Assembly (NCBI RefSeq): GCF_051535235.1
Contig: NZ_JBPPLZ010000003.1
Coordinates: 1-64,000, forward strand
Direction: 5' to 3'
Source of the DNA: Nitrobacter sp051535235
GTDB taxonomy: Bacteria > Pseudomonadota > Alphaproteobacteria > Rhizobiales > Xanthobacteraceae
DNA: 64,000 nt
Under the pieces are notes generated by a model that did no database searches, was not told where the DNA came from, and worked only from the letters and a program-made list of their open reading frames with translations. The first letter of the stretch is position 1. Every line of letters begins with the position of its first letter. Below are positions 18,800 to 30,108 of this stretch, one piece after another. The position numbers and the translations under genes were made by a program.

Positions 18800-19165
18800 T
18801 CACGCGGTGTGCGCCTTGTAGGCGGCCTCATTCATCAGGCCCTCGAGCTCGCTCTTGTCGGCGATCTTCAGCTTGAAAATCCACGCCTTGCCGTTGGCGT
18901 CGGAATTGATCAGCGCCGGCTCCGCGCTGAGCGTGTCGTTGACCTCGAGAACTTCACCCGTGATCGGCGCGTAAACATCCGAAGCCGCCTTGACCGACTC
19001 CACGACCGCCGCGGCCTCGGCCTTCTTCAACTGGCGTCCGACTTTCGGCAGTTCGACGAACACGACGTCGCCAAGCTGCGACTGCGCATGATCGGTAATG
19101 CCGACGGTCGCGGTGTCGCCCTCGATACGAAGCCATTCGTGGTCGGCAGTATACAAAACGGTCAT
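18800..19165 (-). CDS. gcvH: Glycine cleavage system H protein
   Basis: 121 residues. H protein carries the lipoyl arm that shuttles the aminomethyl group between P, T and L proteins. The lipoylated lysine is Lys59 in ESVKAASD, preceded by the GDVVFVELPKVG strand; this is the normal arrangement. It starts 9 bases after the gcvT stop, so the two are surely co-transcribed. Confidence 0.98.
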   Translation of the reverse strand: MTVLYTADHEWLRIEGDTATVGITDHAQSQLGDVVFVELPKVGRQLKKAEAAAVVESVKAASDVYAPITGEVLEVNDTLSAEPALINSDANGKAWIFKLKIADKSELEGLMNEAAYKAHTA

Positions 19166-19174
19166 GACAAATCC

Positions 19175-20338
19175 TCAACGCTTGTAATGATGTGGAACGA
19201 AAGGCATCGCGGACACCCGCAGCGGCAGCCGCTGCCCGCGTACGTCAGCAAAGACCAGACCGCCGACGGCAGCGTGCGAAGTCGGCAGATAACCCATCGC
19301 CACGGGCGCGTTCAGGCTCGGCCCGAAACCGCCCGATGTCACGGCGCCGATCGGATCGGCGGAATTCGCATCCGCAAACAGTCGTGCGCCTTCGCGCACC
19401 GGCGTGCGGCCTTCCGGCAGAAGTCCGACGCGGCGGCGGGCTGCGCCCTGCTCGAATTGGGAAAGGATCACGTCGGCTCCGGGAAAACCGCCCGCGCGCG
19501 CGCCGCCGCTGCGACGGCTTTTCTGCACCGACCATTCCAGCGCGGCTTCGACCGGCGTCGTCGTGGTGTCGATGTCGTGGCCGTAAAGGCAGAGGCCGGC
19601 CTCGAGCCGCAGGCTGTCGCGGGCGCCGAGGCCGATCGGCATCACGGCCGGATCGCCGAGCAATGCCGATGCCACGGCTTCGGCCTGCGCTGCGGGAATC
19701 GAGATCTCGAAGCCGTCTTCGCCGGTATAGCCGGAGCGCGAGAGAAAGCAGTCGATGGTGCCGCCGGCTATCCTGATCGGACGCGGCCCGGCTTCCATGA
19801 AGCGCATCGCGGCTGCCTCAGGGCAAAGCTTCGCCAGCACGGACGCCGCTTTCGGTCCCTGCAACGCGACCAGCGCGCGATCGGCCAGCACGTCGATGGA
19901 GCAGGCATCGACGAGATGCTTGCGCAGATGCGCCTCGTCGGCAGTTTTGCACGCGCCATTGACCACCAGAAACAGGTGGTCGCCGAAATTGGCCACCATC
20001 AGGTCGTCGAGCAGTCCGCCGGCTGCATTGGTGAACTGGGCGTAGCGCTGCCGTCCCGGGGCGATCGCCACGACGTCCTGCGGCACCAGCCGTTCCAGCG
20101 CGAGCGCGGCATCCTCGACTTTACCGGATTTGGGCCGCAGCGCGATCTGGCCCATATGCGAGACGTCGAACAGGCCGGCGGCGGCTCGGGTGTGGAGATG
20201 TTCCTTCAGCACGCCGGCAGCGTACTGCACCGGCATGTCGTAGCCCGCGAACGGCACCATCCTGCAGCCGCGCGCCAGATGCAGGGCGTGCAGGGGCGTT
20301 TTTCGCAGGGTCGGCGCTTCGGAGACGTGCGTCGCCAT
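19175..20338 (-). CDS. gcvT: Aminomethyltransferase, glycine cleavage T protein
   Basis: 387 residues. Transfers the one-carbon unit from H protein to tetrahydrofolate, releasing ammonia. Markers: MVPFAGYDMPVQY, FDVSHMGQI, RSGYTGEDGFEI with the folate-site residues, and RDSLRLEAGLCLYGHDID. First gene of the operon, starting about 50 bases after the glycine riboswitch. Together with GcvH and GcvP it makes 5,10-methylene-THF, which feeds purine synthesis (purC-L in this window). Confidence 0.98.
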   Translation of the reverse strand: MATHVSEAPTLRKTPLHALHLARGCRMVPFAGYDMPVQYAAGVLKEHLHTRAAAGLFDVSHMGQIALRPKSGKVEDAALALERLVPQDVVAIAPGRQRYAQFTNAAGGLLDDLMVANFGDHLFLVVNGACKTADEAHLRKHLVDACSIDVLADRALVALQGPKAASVLAKLCPEAAAMRFMEAGPRPIRIAGGTIDCFLSRSGYTGEDGFEISIPAAQAEAVASALLGDPAVMPIGLGARDSLRLEAGLCLYGHDIDTTTTPVEAALEWSVQKSRRSGGARAGGFPGADVILSQFEQGAARRRVGLLPEGRTPVREGARLFADANSADPIGAVTSGGFGPSLNAPVAMGYLPTSHAAVGGLVFADVRGQRLPLRVSAMPFVPHHYKR

Positions 20339-20389
20339 CAGGGGTCCTTGCGGTCAAAAGGGACGATTCCCTGAAAACCCGTAAAAACC

Positions 20390-20575
20390 CCATCTGTCGC
20401 TGTGCCTGAGAGTATTATCCCGTCGGCGGACCCTGACCGCACACGGCCGAGGGTCTCTTTCCAGATGTTAACGAGTCGCGCGGTCCGTTTGCCTGAGAGT
20501 TTCCGGGGCGGTTGCTCCTTCGGCGCCGGCCTGCTTCCATTCCTGGAAGTGGCCGATCTCTCCCGGCGCGACTTC
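20390..20575 (-). ncRNA. Tandem glycine riboswitch controlling gcvT-gcvH-gcvP
   Basis: On the minus strand the leader shows two aptamers in series: GGGAGAG near the 5' end, a GCCGAAGGAGCAA element, then AACTCTCAGGCAAA closing aptamer 1; aptamer 2 starts with AAAGAGACC and ends ACTCTCAGGCA. The paired ACTCTCAGGCA motifs are the hallmark of glycine riboswitches. A G4/T5 stretch follows before the gcvT ATG. Glycine binding is expected to turn expression on (known for the class). Boundaries are approximate. Confidence 0.93.
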
Positions 20576-20830
20576 AAAACAGATAGGACGAAAACACGCC
20601 TTCAACAAGACTGTCAACGCGGATGCAGCATTTTCAACGGATGTTATTAATACGGCCAAGTCTCTGATCCTCCTGCACACTTTCTGGACAGCCCGGCCAC
20701 CCCCGTCTAAAAGCGGTCGCTGGACAAGATGCGACTGCCAACTTGCGCGTATTCTGCTCGCAAAGCCGGTTACCACCTTTGCTGGAATATGCGCTCAGGG
20801 CCGCGAGCCCTTAATTTGCGATGGAACACA
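20576..20830. promoter_or_regulatory. Divergent control region between the gcv riboswitch and alaS
   Basis: This 255-base gap must hold the promoters for the gcv operon (leftward) and alaS (rightward). AT-rich patches occur at 20575-20590 and 20635-20660. No clear -35/-10 pair or operator could be assigned by eye. Confidence 0.4.
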
Positions 20831-23509
<2,679 letters not shown>

Positions 23510-23512
23510 AGC

Positions 23513-23544
23513 CTTTTCGCTTCTGATTCATCAGACGCGAAAAG
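23513..23544. repeat. Hairpin after alaS, family C head
   Basis: CTTTTCGC and GCGAAAAG flank TTCTGATTCATCAGAC. It resembles the head of the family C repeats and may serve as the 3' end of the alaS transcript, although no T-run follows. Confidence 0.55.
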
Positions 23545-23575
23545 ACGATTCACGCCAGACGTTTATGCGCGGCAG

Positions 23576-24352
23576 TTATTTCTTCGGTGCGACCAGCGCG
23601 AACATCGCGCCTTGCGGATCGGTGCACTGCACGATCCACATGTCGCCCGGCACTTCCATCGGTCCATTGATGATCTTGCCGCCGCCCGATTTTACGCGTT
23701 CGGTGCCGGCGTCGATCGCGTCGATGCTGAAATAATAGAGCCAGAACGGTATCGGCATTTTGGCGGGCTTGTTGAACATGCCACCGATCGGTTGCTCGCC
23801 GGCGGTGAAAAGCTGGTATTTGCCCATTGGCCCGATGTCGATTGCGTCGGCCCTTTGCCAGCCGAACAACGTGGCGTAAAACGCAAAGGCTTTTTCCCAA
23901 TCGGCGGCCATCAATTCATGCCAGCCCGCATGGCCGGGCGCACCGAACGCAGGAGCTTGCTGCGGCGTCGCGCCCTTGAACAGCGCAAGCACCGCACCTT
24001 GCGGGTCTGCGACGATGGCGAAGCGGCCGGTATTGGGAATGTCACACGGCGGCACATGGACCGCGCCACCGTGCTTCTTGAACTGGTCGGAGCTGGCATC
24101 GACATCATCGACCGCGACGTAGCCGGTCCAGCACGGTGGTACGCCGCGATTGCGTGCATCCTCGGTCAGCGCCATCAGGCCCGCGGCATGGACCTCGCCA
24201 ACCTTGAACAGAGTGTAGGTCATGCCGGTCGCGGCTGTGTCCTCGGCCTGCCATCCGACGACCTTGGTGTAAAATGCCTTGGCGGCTTCGACGTCGCTGG
24301 TCATCAATTCGTACCAGACGAAACGACCGACGGAACTGGAGGAACTGGACAT
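23576..24352 (-). CDS. Two-domain VOC (glyoxalase-fold) protein
   Basis: 258 residues made of two similar halves: GRFVWYELMTSDVEAAKAFY and AGWHELMAADWEKAFAFYATL each start a VOC module, and each ends in an IVxDPQGAxxALF strand. The family holds glyoxalases, extradiol dioxygenases and resistance proteins; the DPQGA(V/M) pattern is closest to uncharacterised CFP-30-like hydroxylase homologues. The metal-binding glutamates/histidines are not clearly all present, so activity is open. ATG at 24352 is chosen over the upstream one at 24394. Divergent from the antiporter gene. Confidence 0.85.
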   Translation of the reverse strand: MSSSSSSVGRFVWYELMTSDVEAAKAFYTKVVGWQAEDTAATGMTYTLFKVGEVHAAGLMALTEDARNRGVPPCWTGYVAVDDVDASSDQFKKHGGAVHVPPCDIPNTGRFAIVADPQGAVLALFKGATPQQAPAFGAPGHAGWHELMAADWEKAFAFYATLFGWQRADAIDIGPMGKYQLFTAGEQPIGGMFNKPAKMPIPFWLYYFSIDAIDAGTERVKSGGGKIINGPMEVPGDMWIVQCTDPQGAMFALVAPKK

Positions 24353-24555
24353 GGCGCACCTTTCTCTCCGGGTGGCCGATGATGTCCGCAGCAAGATGTC
24401 AGCACCGTGACATTGTGCGATGGAATTTCATAAGGCAATTCGCGCCACTCGCCCGTCGGAGCTTCAACGGACGAACATGCTTTAGTTGGGCCGGTGCGGC
24501 GATGGGTAGCCGATAACCGTGTGGCATCCTGCTCGCATATGCAACAATATGCCCC

Positions 24556-26322
24556 ATGCAACACAACACGCCCCTGATCTCCACCGTCGTGATCGGCCTC
24601 GTGCTGGCGTTCGTCTTCGGCGCGCTGGTGCAGCGCGCGCGCGTATCGCCGCTGGTCGGCTATCTGCTGGCGGGCGTCCTGATGGGGCCGTTCACGCCGG
24701 GCTTCGTCGCCGACCAGAACATCGCCAATGAACTCGCCGAGATCGGCATCATCCTGCTGATGTTCGGCGTCGGGCTGCACTTCTCGCTGAAGGATCTGTG
24801 GTCGGTTCGCGCGATCGCCTTGCCCGGCGCGGTGGTGCAGATCACGGCGGCGACGGTGATGGGCTGGGGGCTGGGCTGGGTGCTCGGATGGAGCACCGGC
24901 AAGGGCATCATGTTCGGTATCGCCCTCTCCACCGCGTCCACCGTGGTGCTGCTGCGCGCGATGCAGGAGCGGCGGCTGATCGACACCGAGCGTGGACGCA
25001 TTGCGGTCGGCTGGCTGATCGTCGAGGATATCGCTTGCGTGTTGACGCTGGTGATGCTGCCGCCGCTCGCCGGGTTGATGAACGGCGAGACCGGAGCCAA
25101 CGTGGCGATATCGACGCTGGCCTGGCCGATGGCGTTGACGCTCGGAAAGGTCGCCGCTTTCGTGGCGTTGATGCTGGTGGTCGGCCGCCGCGTGATCCCG
25201 TGGATCCTGCACTACGTTGCGCATACCGGCTCGCGCGAACTGTTCAGGCTTGCGGTCTTCGCCATCTCGCTCGGCGTGGCGTTCGGCGCGGCGACGCTGT
25301 TCGACGTATCGTTTGCGCTCGGCGCATTCTTCGCCGGCATGATCCTCAGCGAGTCCGAACTCAGCCAGCGCGCCGCCAGCGAAACGCTGCCGCTGCGCGA
25401 TGCGTTCGCGGTGCTGTTCTTCGTTTCGGTCGGGATGCTGTTCGATCCGCTGATCATTATGAAGGAGCCGCTGCCGCTGCTGGCGACGCTGTTCATCATC
25501 CTGTTCGGCAAGTCGCTGGCGGCCTATGCGATCGTGCGCGTGTTCGGTTATTCCAACTCGACGGCGCTGACGATCTCCGCCAGCCTGGCGCAGATCGGCG
25601 AATTCTCGTTCATTCTGGTCAGCCTCGGCGTCAGCCTGTCGCTGATGACCGAGCGCGGGCGCGATCTGGTGCTGGCAGGCGCCATCATCACGATCATGCT
25701 CAATCCGTTGTGGTTCGCGGTGCTCGATCGCGTGATGGCGCGTGTCGAGAAAAAGAATGGCGAAAAACCTTCGAATGATTCAGAGGAGGAATCACCGCAG
25801 GTGCCGCTGCCGGTGTCGGCATTGACCGGTCATGTCGTGCTGGTGGGACATGGTCGCGTCGGCAGCGTCGTCAGCCGCGCGCTGCGCGAGGCGGGGACGC
25901 CGCTTCTCGTGATCGAGGACAATCCCGGCACCGTCGAGCGGCTCAAGCAGGAAGGCGTGGAAGTCATAACCGGCAACGCTGCAGCCCCCGGCATGCTGCA
26001 GGCGGCCAATGTCGGCGCTGCGCGAGGTCTCCTGGTCGCGATCCCCGACGGCTTCGAGGGCGGCCAGATCGTCGCCAAGGCGCGCGCCATCAGCGAAGGC
26101 CTGCCGATCATCGCGCGGGCGCATTCCGAAGAGGAGGTCGCTCATCTGAAGTTTCACGGCGCGACATCGGTCATCATGGGCGAAACCGAAATCGCCCGCG
26201 CGATGCTGGCGCAGACCGCCGATGCTGTGATCCTGCCGGAGAGCCGCCCCGCCGCCGGTGCGGCTGCGCCTCCCGACAGCAATCCGAACTCGGCAGAGGG
26301 GAGCGCGCCGTCGGCGGCTTGA
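24556..26322 (+). CDS. CPA2-family cation:proton antiporter, YbaL/KefB type
   Basis: 588 residues. About a dozen membrane helices (residues 8-400) form the Na+/H+-exchanger fold, followed by a cytosolic TrkA-N/RCK domain whose Rossmann motif VVLVGHGRVGSVVSRALREAG begins near residue 430. YbaL/Kef proteins exchange K+ (or Na+) for H+ and are gated by nucleotides or glutathione adducts. The tail is alanine/proline/serine-rich. The 200 bases upstream are shared with the divergent VOC gene. The exact ion is not predictable. Confidence 0.93.
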   Translation: MQHNTPLISTVVIGLVLAFVFGALVQRARVSPLVGYLLAGVLMGPFTPGFVADQNIANELAEIGIILLMFGVGLHFSLKDLWSVRAIALPGAVVQITAATVMGWGLGWVLGWSTGKGIMFGIALSTASTVVLLRAMQERRLIDTERGRIAVGWLIVEDIACVLTLVMLPPLAGLMNGETGANVAISTLAWPMALTLGKVAAFVALMLVVGRRVIPWILHYVAHTGSRELFRLAVFAISLGVAFGAATLFDVSFALGAFFAGMILSESELSQRAASETLPLRDAFAVLFFVSVGMLFDPLIIMKEPLPLLATLFIILFGKSLAAYAIVRVFGYSNSTALTISASLAQIGEFSFILVSLGVSLSLMTERGRDLVLAGAIITIMLNPLWFAVLDRVMARVEKKNGEKPSNDSEEESPQVPLPVSALTGHVVLVGHGRVGSVVSRALREAGTPLLVIEDNPGTVERLKQEGVEVITGNAAAPGMLQAANVGAARGLLVAIPDGFEGGQIVAKARAISEGLPIIARAHSEEEVAHLKFHGATSVIMGETEIARAMLAQTADAVILPESRPAAGAAAPPDSNPNSAEGSAPSAA

Positions 26323-26326
26323 ACGT

Positions 26327-27553
26327 TTAATTCTGGTCCGATCCAGCCATCGCCTTGGTCAGATTGTCCGCCACCTTGTCGAGGAAGCCGGTGGTGGACA
26401 GCCAGCGCTGGTCGGCGCCGACGAGAAGCGCAAGATCCTTGGTCATGAAGCCGGCCTCGACGGTGTCGACGCAGACTTTCTCCAGCGTGGCCGCGAAATG
26501 CGCCAGCGCCTCGTTGTCGTCGAGCTTGGCGCGATGGGACAGGCCGCGGGTCCAGGCGAAAATGGAGGCGATCGAGTTGGTCGACGTCTCCTTGCCCTTC
26601 TGGTGTTCGCGGTAGTGTCGCGTCACGGTGCCGTGGGCGGCTTCCGCCTCGACCGTCTGGCCGTCCGGGGTCAGCAGCACCGAGGTCATCAGCCCGAGCG
26701 AACCATAGCCCTGCGCCACCGTGTCCGACTGCACGTCGCCGTCGTAATTCTTGCAGGCCCAGACATAGCCGCCGGACCATTTCAGCGCCGAGGCCACCAT
26801 GTCGTCGATCAGGCGGTGCTCATAGGTCAGCTTGCGGGCCTCGAACTGCGTCTTGAACTCGCGGTCGTAGATGTCCTGGAAGATGTCCTTGAAGCGGCCG
26901 TCATAGACCTTGAGGATGGTGTTCTTGGTCGAGAGATAGACGGGGTAGCCGCGCAGCAGACCGTAGTTCAGCGAGGCGCGCGCAAAATCGACGATGGAAT
27001 CGTCGAGATTATACATTTCCATCGCGACGCCCGGGCCGGGCGCCTTGAACACTTCGCGCTCGATCACCGTGCCGTCCTCGCCGACGAACTTCATGCTCAG
27101 CGTGCCCTTGCCCGGGAACCTGATGTCGGTGGCGCGATACTGGTCGCCGTAGGCGTGGCGGCCGATGATGATCGGCTTGGTCCAGCCCGGGACGAGACGA
27201 GGCACGTTCTTGCAGATGATCGGCTCGCGGAAGATCACGCCGCCCAGGATGTTGCGGATGGTGCCGTTCGGCGACTTCCACATGTGCTTGAGGCCGAATT
27301 CCTTCACCCGGGCCTCGTCGGGGGTGATGGTGGCGCACTTCACGCCGACGCCCACCTTCTTGATGGCGTTGGCGGCGTCGATCGTGATCTGGTCGTCGGT
27401 CTTGTCGCGAGATTCCATCCCCAGGTCGAAGTACATCAGGTCGATATCCAGGAACGGATAGATCAACTTCTCTTTGATGTATTTCCAGATGATCCGGGTC
27501 ATCTCGTCGCCGTCGAGATCGACGACCGGATTGGTCACCTTGATTTTTGCCAT
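26327..27553 (-). CDS. icd: NADP-dependent isocitrate dehydrogenase
   Basis: 408 residues; the eukaryote-like (type II) form common in alphaproteobacteria rather than the E. coli type. It begins MAKIKVTNPVVDLDGDEMTR; substrate-binding SPNGTIRNILGG and the metal/NADP region NYDGDVQSDTVAQGYGSLG followed by EAAHGTVTRHYREHQKG are present. Catalyses oxidative decarboxylation of isocitrate to 2-oxoglutarate in the TCA cycle, supplying NADPH. It ends convergently 4 bases from the antiporter stop. Confidence 0.98.
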   Translation of the reverse strand: MAKIKVTNPVVDLDGDEMTRIIWKYIKEKLIYPFLDIDLMYFDLGMESRDKTDDQITIDAANAIKKVGVGVKCATITPDEARVKEFGLKHMWKSPNGTIRNILGGVIFREPIICKNVPRLVPGWTKPIIIGRHAYGDQYRATDIRFPGKGTLSMKFVGEDGTVIEREVFKAPGPGVAMEMYNLDDSIVDFARASLNYGLLRGYPVYLSTKNTILKVYDGRFKDIFQDIYDREFKTQFEARKLTYEHRLIDDMVASALKWSGGYVWACKNYDGDVQSDTVAQGYGSLGLMTSVLLTPDGQTVEAEAAHGTVTRHYREHQKGKETSTNSIASIFAWTRGLSHRAKLDDNEALAHFAATLEKVCVDTVEAGFMTKDLALLVGADQRWLSTTGFLDKVADNLTKAMAGSDQN

Positions 27554-27852
27554 TTGGAGATCGGGCCGCTTCGGGAGAGGAAACCTGCAAGTGTCCGGCT
27601 ATAGCATCGGGACGGCGCAGGCGAAAGCCGAATGGACGGCATTACCGCACTGATTTTCCAGACGTTCTGACGTTTCCCCCAACGAGCCCGGCTGAAACTT
27701 GGCCATATACATTCATCTTCCCCTGCAAGTTCAACTCCATTCCACTAAGTGCGTTATTTGACTTGAGAAAAATCTGGAAAGGCGCAATCGAAGACGCGGC
27801 GAGCGACGCCGTTGAACCAGAATCTCAAGCGTAAGGTGAAAGACGAGGCGAG

Positions 27853-29055
27853 ATGTCGGGCACCGACAGAACGAAAACCGGCATCGCCGAGACCGGCTTC
27901 ACCGTTATTCTGGTCGAGCCGCAGCTCGGCGAGAACATCGGCATGGCGGCGCGCGCCATGGGCAATTTCGGCCTGACGCGGCTGCGCATCGTCAACCCGC
28001 GCGACGGCTGGCCGAATGTCGCGGCGCAGCGCGCGGCGGCGGGCGCCGATCACATCATCGGCAAGGTGGAGCTGTTCGACACGGTCGCCGACGCCGTGGC
28101 CGATTGCACGCTGCTGTTCGCGACCACCGCGCGCGCCCACGATCAGGCCAAGCCGGTCGTCGCGCCGGAGGCGGCCGCTACCGAGGCCAGTGCGCAGATC
28201 GCGGCCGGCGGCCATGTCGGCATCCTGTTCGGGCGCGAGCGCGCCGGGCTTCTGAACGAGGAAGTGGCGATGGCCGACCGCATCATCACCTATCCCGTCA
28301 ATCCGGGCTTCGCCTCGCTCAACCTCGCGCAGGCCGTGCTGCTGATGGGCTACGAATGGTTCAAGCTGGTGACGCGAGGCGAGTTGCCGTTCGCGATGCC
28401 GGAACGTTCGGAGCGGGCCTCGCAACATCAGATGCAGGCGTTCTTCGACAATCTTGTCGCCGAACTCGACACGGTGGAATTCCTCCGCCCGCCGGAAAAG
28501 CGCGACACCATGCTGGTGAACCTGCGCAACATTTTCACCCGCATGGAGCCGACCAAGCAGGACATGCACACGCTCCATGGAGTCGTCATGGCGATCGCGG
28601 AAGGGCGCAAGGGCCCGGCCAAGGGCGGCGTGCTCGACGGCGCGCAGGCCACGCGGCTGCGGGCGCTGCTGGCCGAGCAGGGGCCGGGGGGAGCATCCGC
28701 GGACAGCAGCAGCACGGTGCGTGGACTGGCGCGGCTGCTCAGACGAAATCCCACCGACGCCGAGCGAATCCTGTGGCAAGCGCTGACGCGCGACCGCCGC
28801 TTCGCCGGCCAGTTCAAGCGGCAGACCCCGGTCGGTCGTCACATTCCGGATTTCGTGTCGTTTACGCAGCGCATCGCGATCGAACTGGTGAACGCGAACG
28901 AGAGCGAGACCATCGCGAAGGATCGCGCTACGCGGGGAGCGTGGCTCGCCGAGCGCGGCTATCGCGTGGTGGATATCGAGGCGGTGGCGGTGGAGGCCGA
29001 TCTGGCGGGGGTGCTCGATGATTTGGCGGGGAGGATGGGGAAGGGGGAGGTGTGA
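27853..29055 (+). CDS. trmJ: TrmJ-type tRNA 2'-O-methyltransferase fused to a DUF559-like endonuclease-fold domain
   Basis: 400 residues. Residues 15-175 are a SPOUT methyltransferase: VILVEPQLGENIGMAARAMGNFG, then knot segments GILFGRERAGL (123-133) and YPVNPGFASLNLAQAV (147-162), as in TrmJ, which methylates position 32 of tRNA. The TrmJ helical tail runs to about 255. After a linker (ADSSSTVRG) residues 291-393 match DUF559, a Vsr-like PD-(D/E)XK fold: ARLLRRNPTDAERILWQAL, FKRQTPVGRHIPDFVSF and AWLAERGYRVVDIEA. The usual IEVDGGQH core reads IELVNANES here, so Asp333 and Glu344 remain but the next acidic and His residues are lost; nuclease activity is doubtful. TrmJ is normally about 250 residues, so the fusion is unusual. 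Confidence 0.9.
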   Translation: MSGTDRTKTGIAETGFTVILVEPQLGENIGMAARAMGNFGLTRLRIVNPRDGWPNVAAQRAAAGADHIIGKVELFDTVADAVADCTLLFATTARAHDQAKPVVAPEAAATEASAQIAAGGHVGILFGRERAGLLNEEVAMADRIITYPVNPGFASLNLAQAVLLMGYEWFKLVTRGELPFAMPERSERASQHQMQAFFDNLVAELDTVEFLRPPEKRDTMLVNLRNIFTRMEPTKQDMHTLHGVVMAIAEGRKGPAKGGVLDGAQATRLRALLAEQGPGGASADSSSTVRGLARLLRRNPTDAERILWQALTRDRRFAGQFKRQTPVGRHIPDFVSFTQRIAIELVNANESETIAKDRATRGAWLAERGYRVVDIEAVAVEADLAGVLDDLAGRMGKGEV

Positions 29056-29170
29056 ACCCGCTGTATCCGGCAAAATTCCTACCGTACAAATATTGCCGTG
29101 CGTCGATACAGCTATCTACACCTAATCCGCGTCGCGCTTTAGACTTCACACGTTTGTCGAACCGTAGAGT

Positions 29171-30097
29171 TCAAATCGTTTTCATGTTTACAAACAACTT
29201 TAATGCGCATGCATCCCTTGCGAACACCTGACTGTGGCTGTTCTCAGCGATCTTGCGGTTCAACTCTACAGCCCATTCCTTGTTAAAGCTGTCATTCGTG
29301 ACCATCGCATGCCTTCCGGCATCGCTGAGCAGGAGAGCCTTTGTAGGGGAGAGTGGATAGTACAATGAAAGCTCGGTTGCCGGACGGTCAGCCACTGCAA
29401 GCAAGTTGATGATAGGCTGGTCACCAGTGATGAAGGCAATTTCCGTAGGGTTGTCTAGTATTACCGGCGAAATCTTCTTTCTATCTAAATACAGCGATCG
29501 TCCAATATTTTCGGCGTACTGAAGCGCCAGTAGCGGCAAAATGCGCTCGATGCTGAACGGCGCTTCTTCGAAACTCTTGATCCACGATTCTCTGATCCGC
29601 TTGGTGCGCATGTACTGAGTGGCCAAGAAATAATACAAAGGTATTACCGTTTCATCGTTCGAGAACACGCTGAGATCACCGGAAAGAAGCTTGCCGAGAA
29701 TGGGTCCAAATTCGCTCTCGATGCCAGCGTAGTAGTCTTCTAAAACGTTTGTTTTGTAGGTTTTGAGGAACTCTTGCAGAACGGGGTACAGCGTCGGATT
29801 GTTTTCGACTTGCTTTACTCGTTCGGCCATTTCGATTGGAGCCATCACCATACTGAGGAAACGTTCATGCGATTTCTTCTGGTAGGCGTCGCCTTTTTCG
29901 ATCAATAACTTTCGGTACAGAGCCAGATCGCTCTCTGTCAGATCGTCCAGTCGATAGAAATAACTTTCGACTGCAAGATTGTGAGGCGCATTCGGGAAAA
30001 CTTCCCCGTCTCGGAAGCAATAGAGTCTTCCGTCGATGCACCAACTCTCTAGATATCGCCTCCAAACGTGGTGCTGACGGCGTTTTTCAGTGAGCAT
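29171..30097 (-). CDS. DUF4238-like protein, AT-rich accessory gene
   Basis: 308 residues. The opening QHHVWRRYLESWCIDGRLYCF resembles the DUF4238 pattern (HHV.Q.YLR.F) and later YFLATQYMRTKRIRES and ITGDQPIINL fit the same family; function is unknown. Codon use and base composition are clearly AT-richer than the neighbours, which suggests horizontal transfer. ATG at 30097 has AGGGG eight bases upstream and follows the HTH gene stop by 11 bases. No membrane segment or signal. DUF4238 genes are scattered in accessory regions; a defence role is possible but unproven. Confidence 0.7.
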   Translation of the reverse strand: MLTEKRRQHHVWRRYLESWCIDGRLYCFRDGEVFPNAPHNLAVESYFYRLDDLTESDLALYRKLLIEKGDAYQKKSHERFLSMVMAPIEMAERVKQVENNPTLYPVLQEFLKTYKTNVLEDYYAGIESEFGPILGKLLSGDLSVFSNDETVIPLYYFLATQYMRTKRIRESWIKSFEEAPFSIERILPLLALQYAENIGRSLYLDRKKISPVILDNPTEIAFITGDQPIINLLAVADRPATELSLYYPLSPTKALLLSDAGRHAMVTNDSFNKEWAVELNRKIAENSHSQVFARDACALKLFVNMKTI

Positions 30098-30108
30098 ATA
30101 CAGAACCC

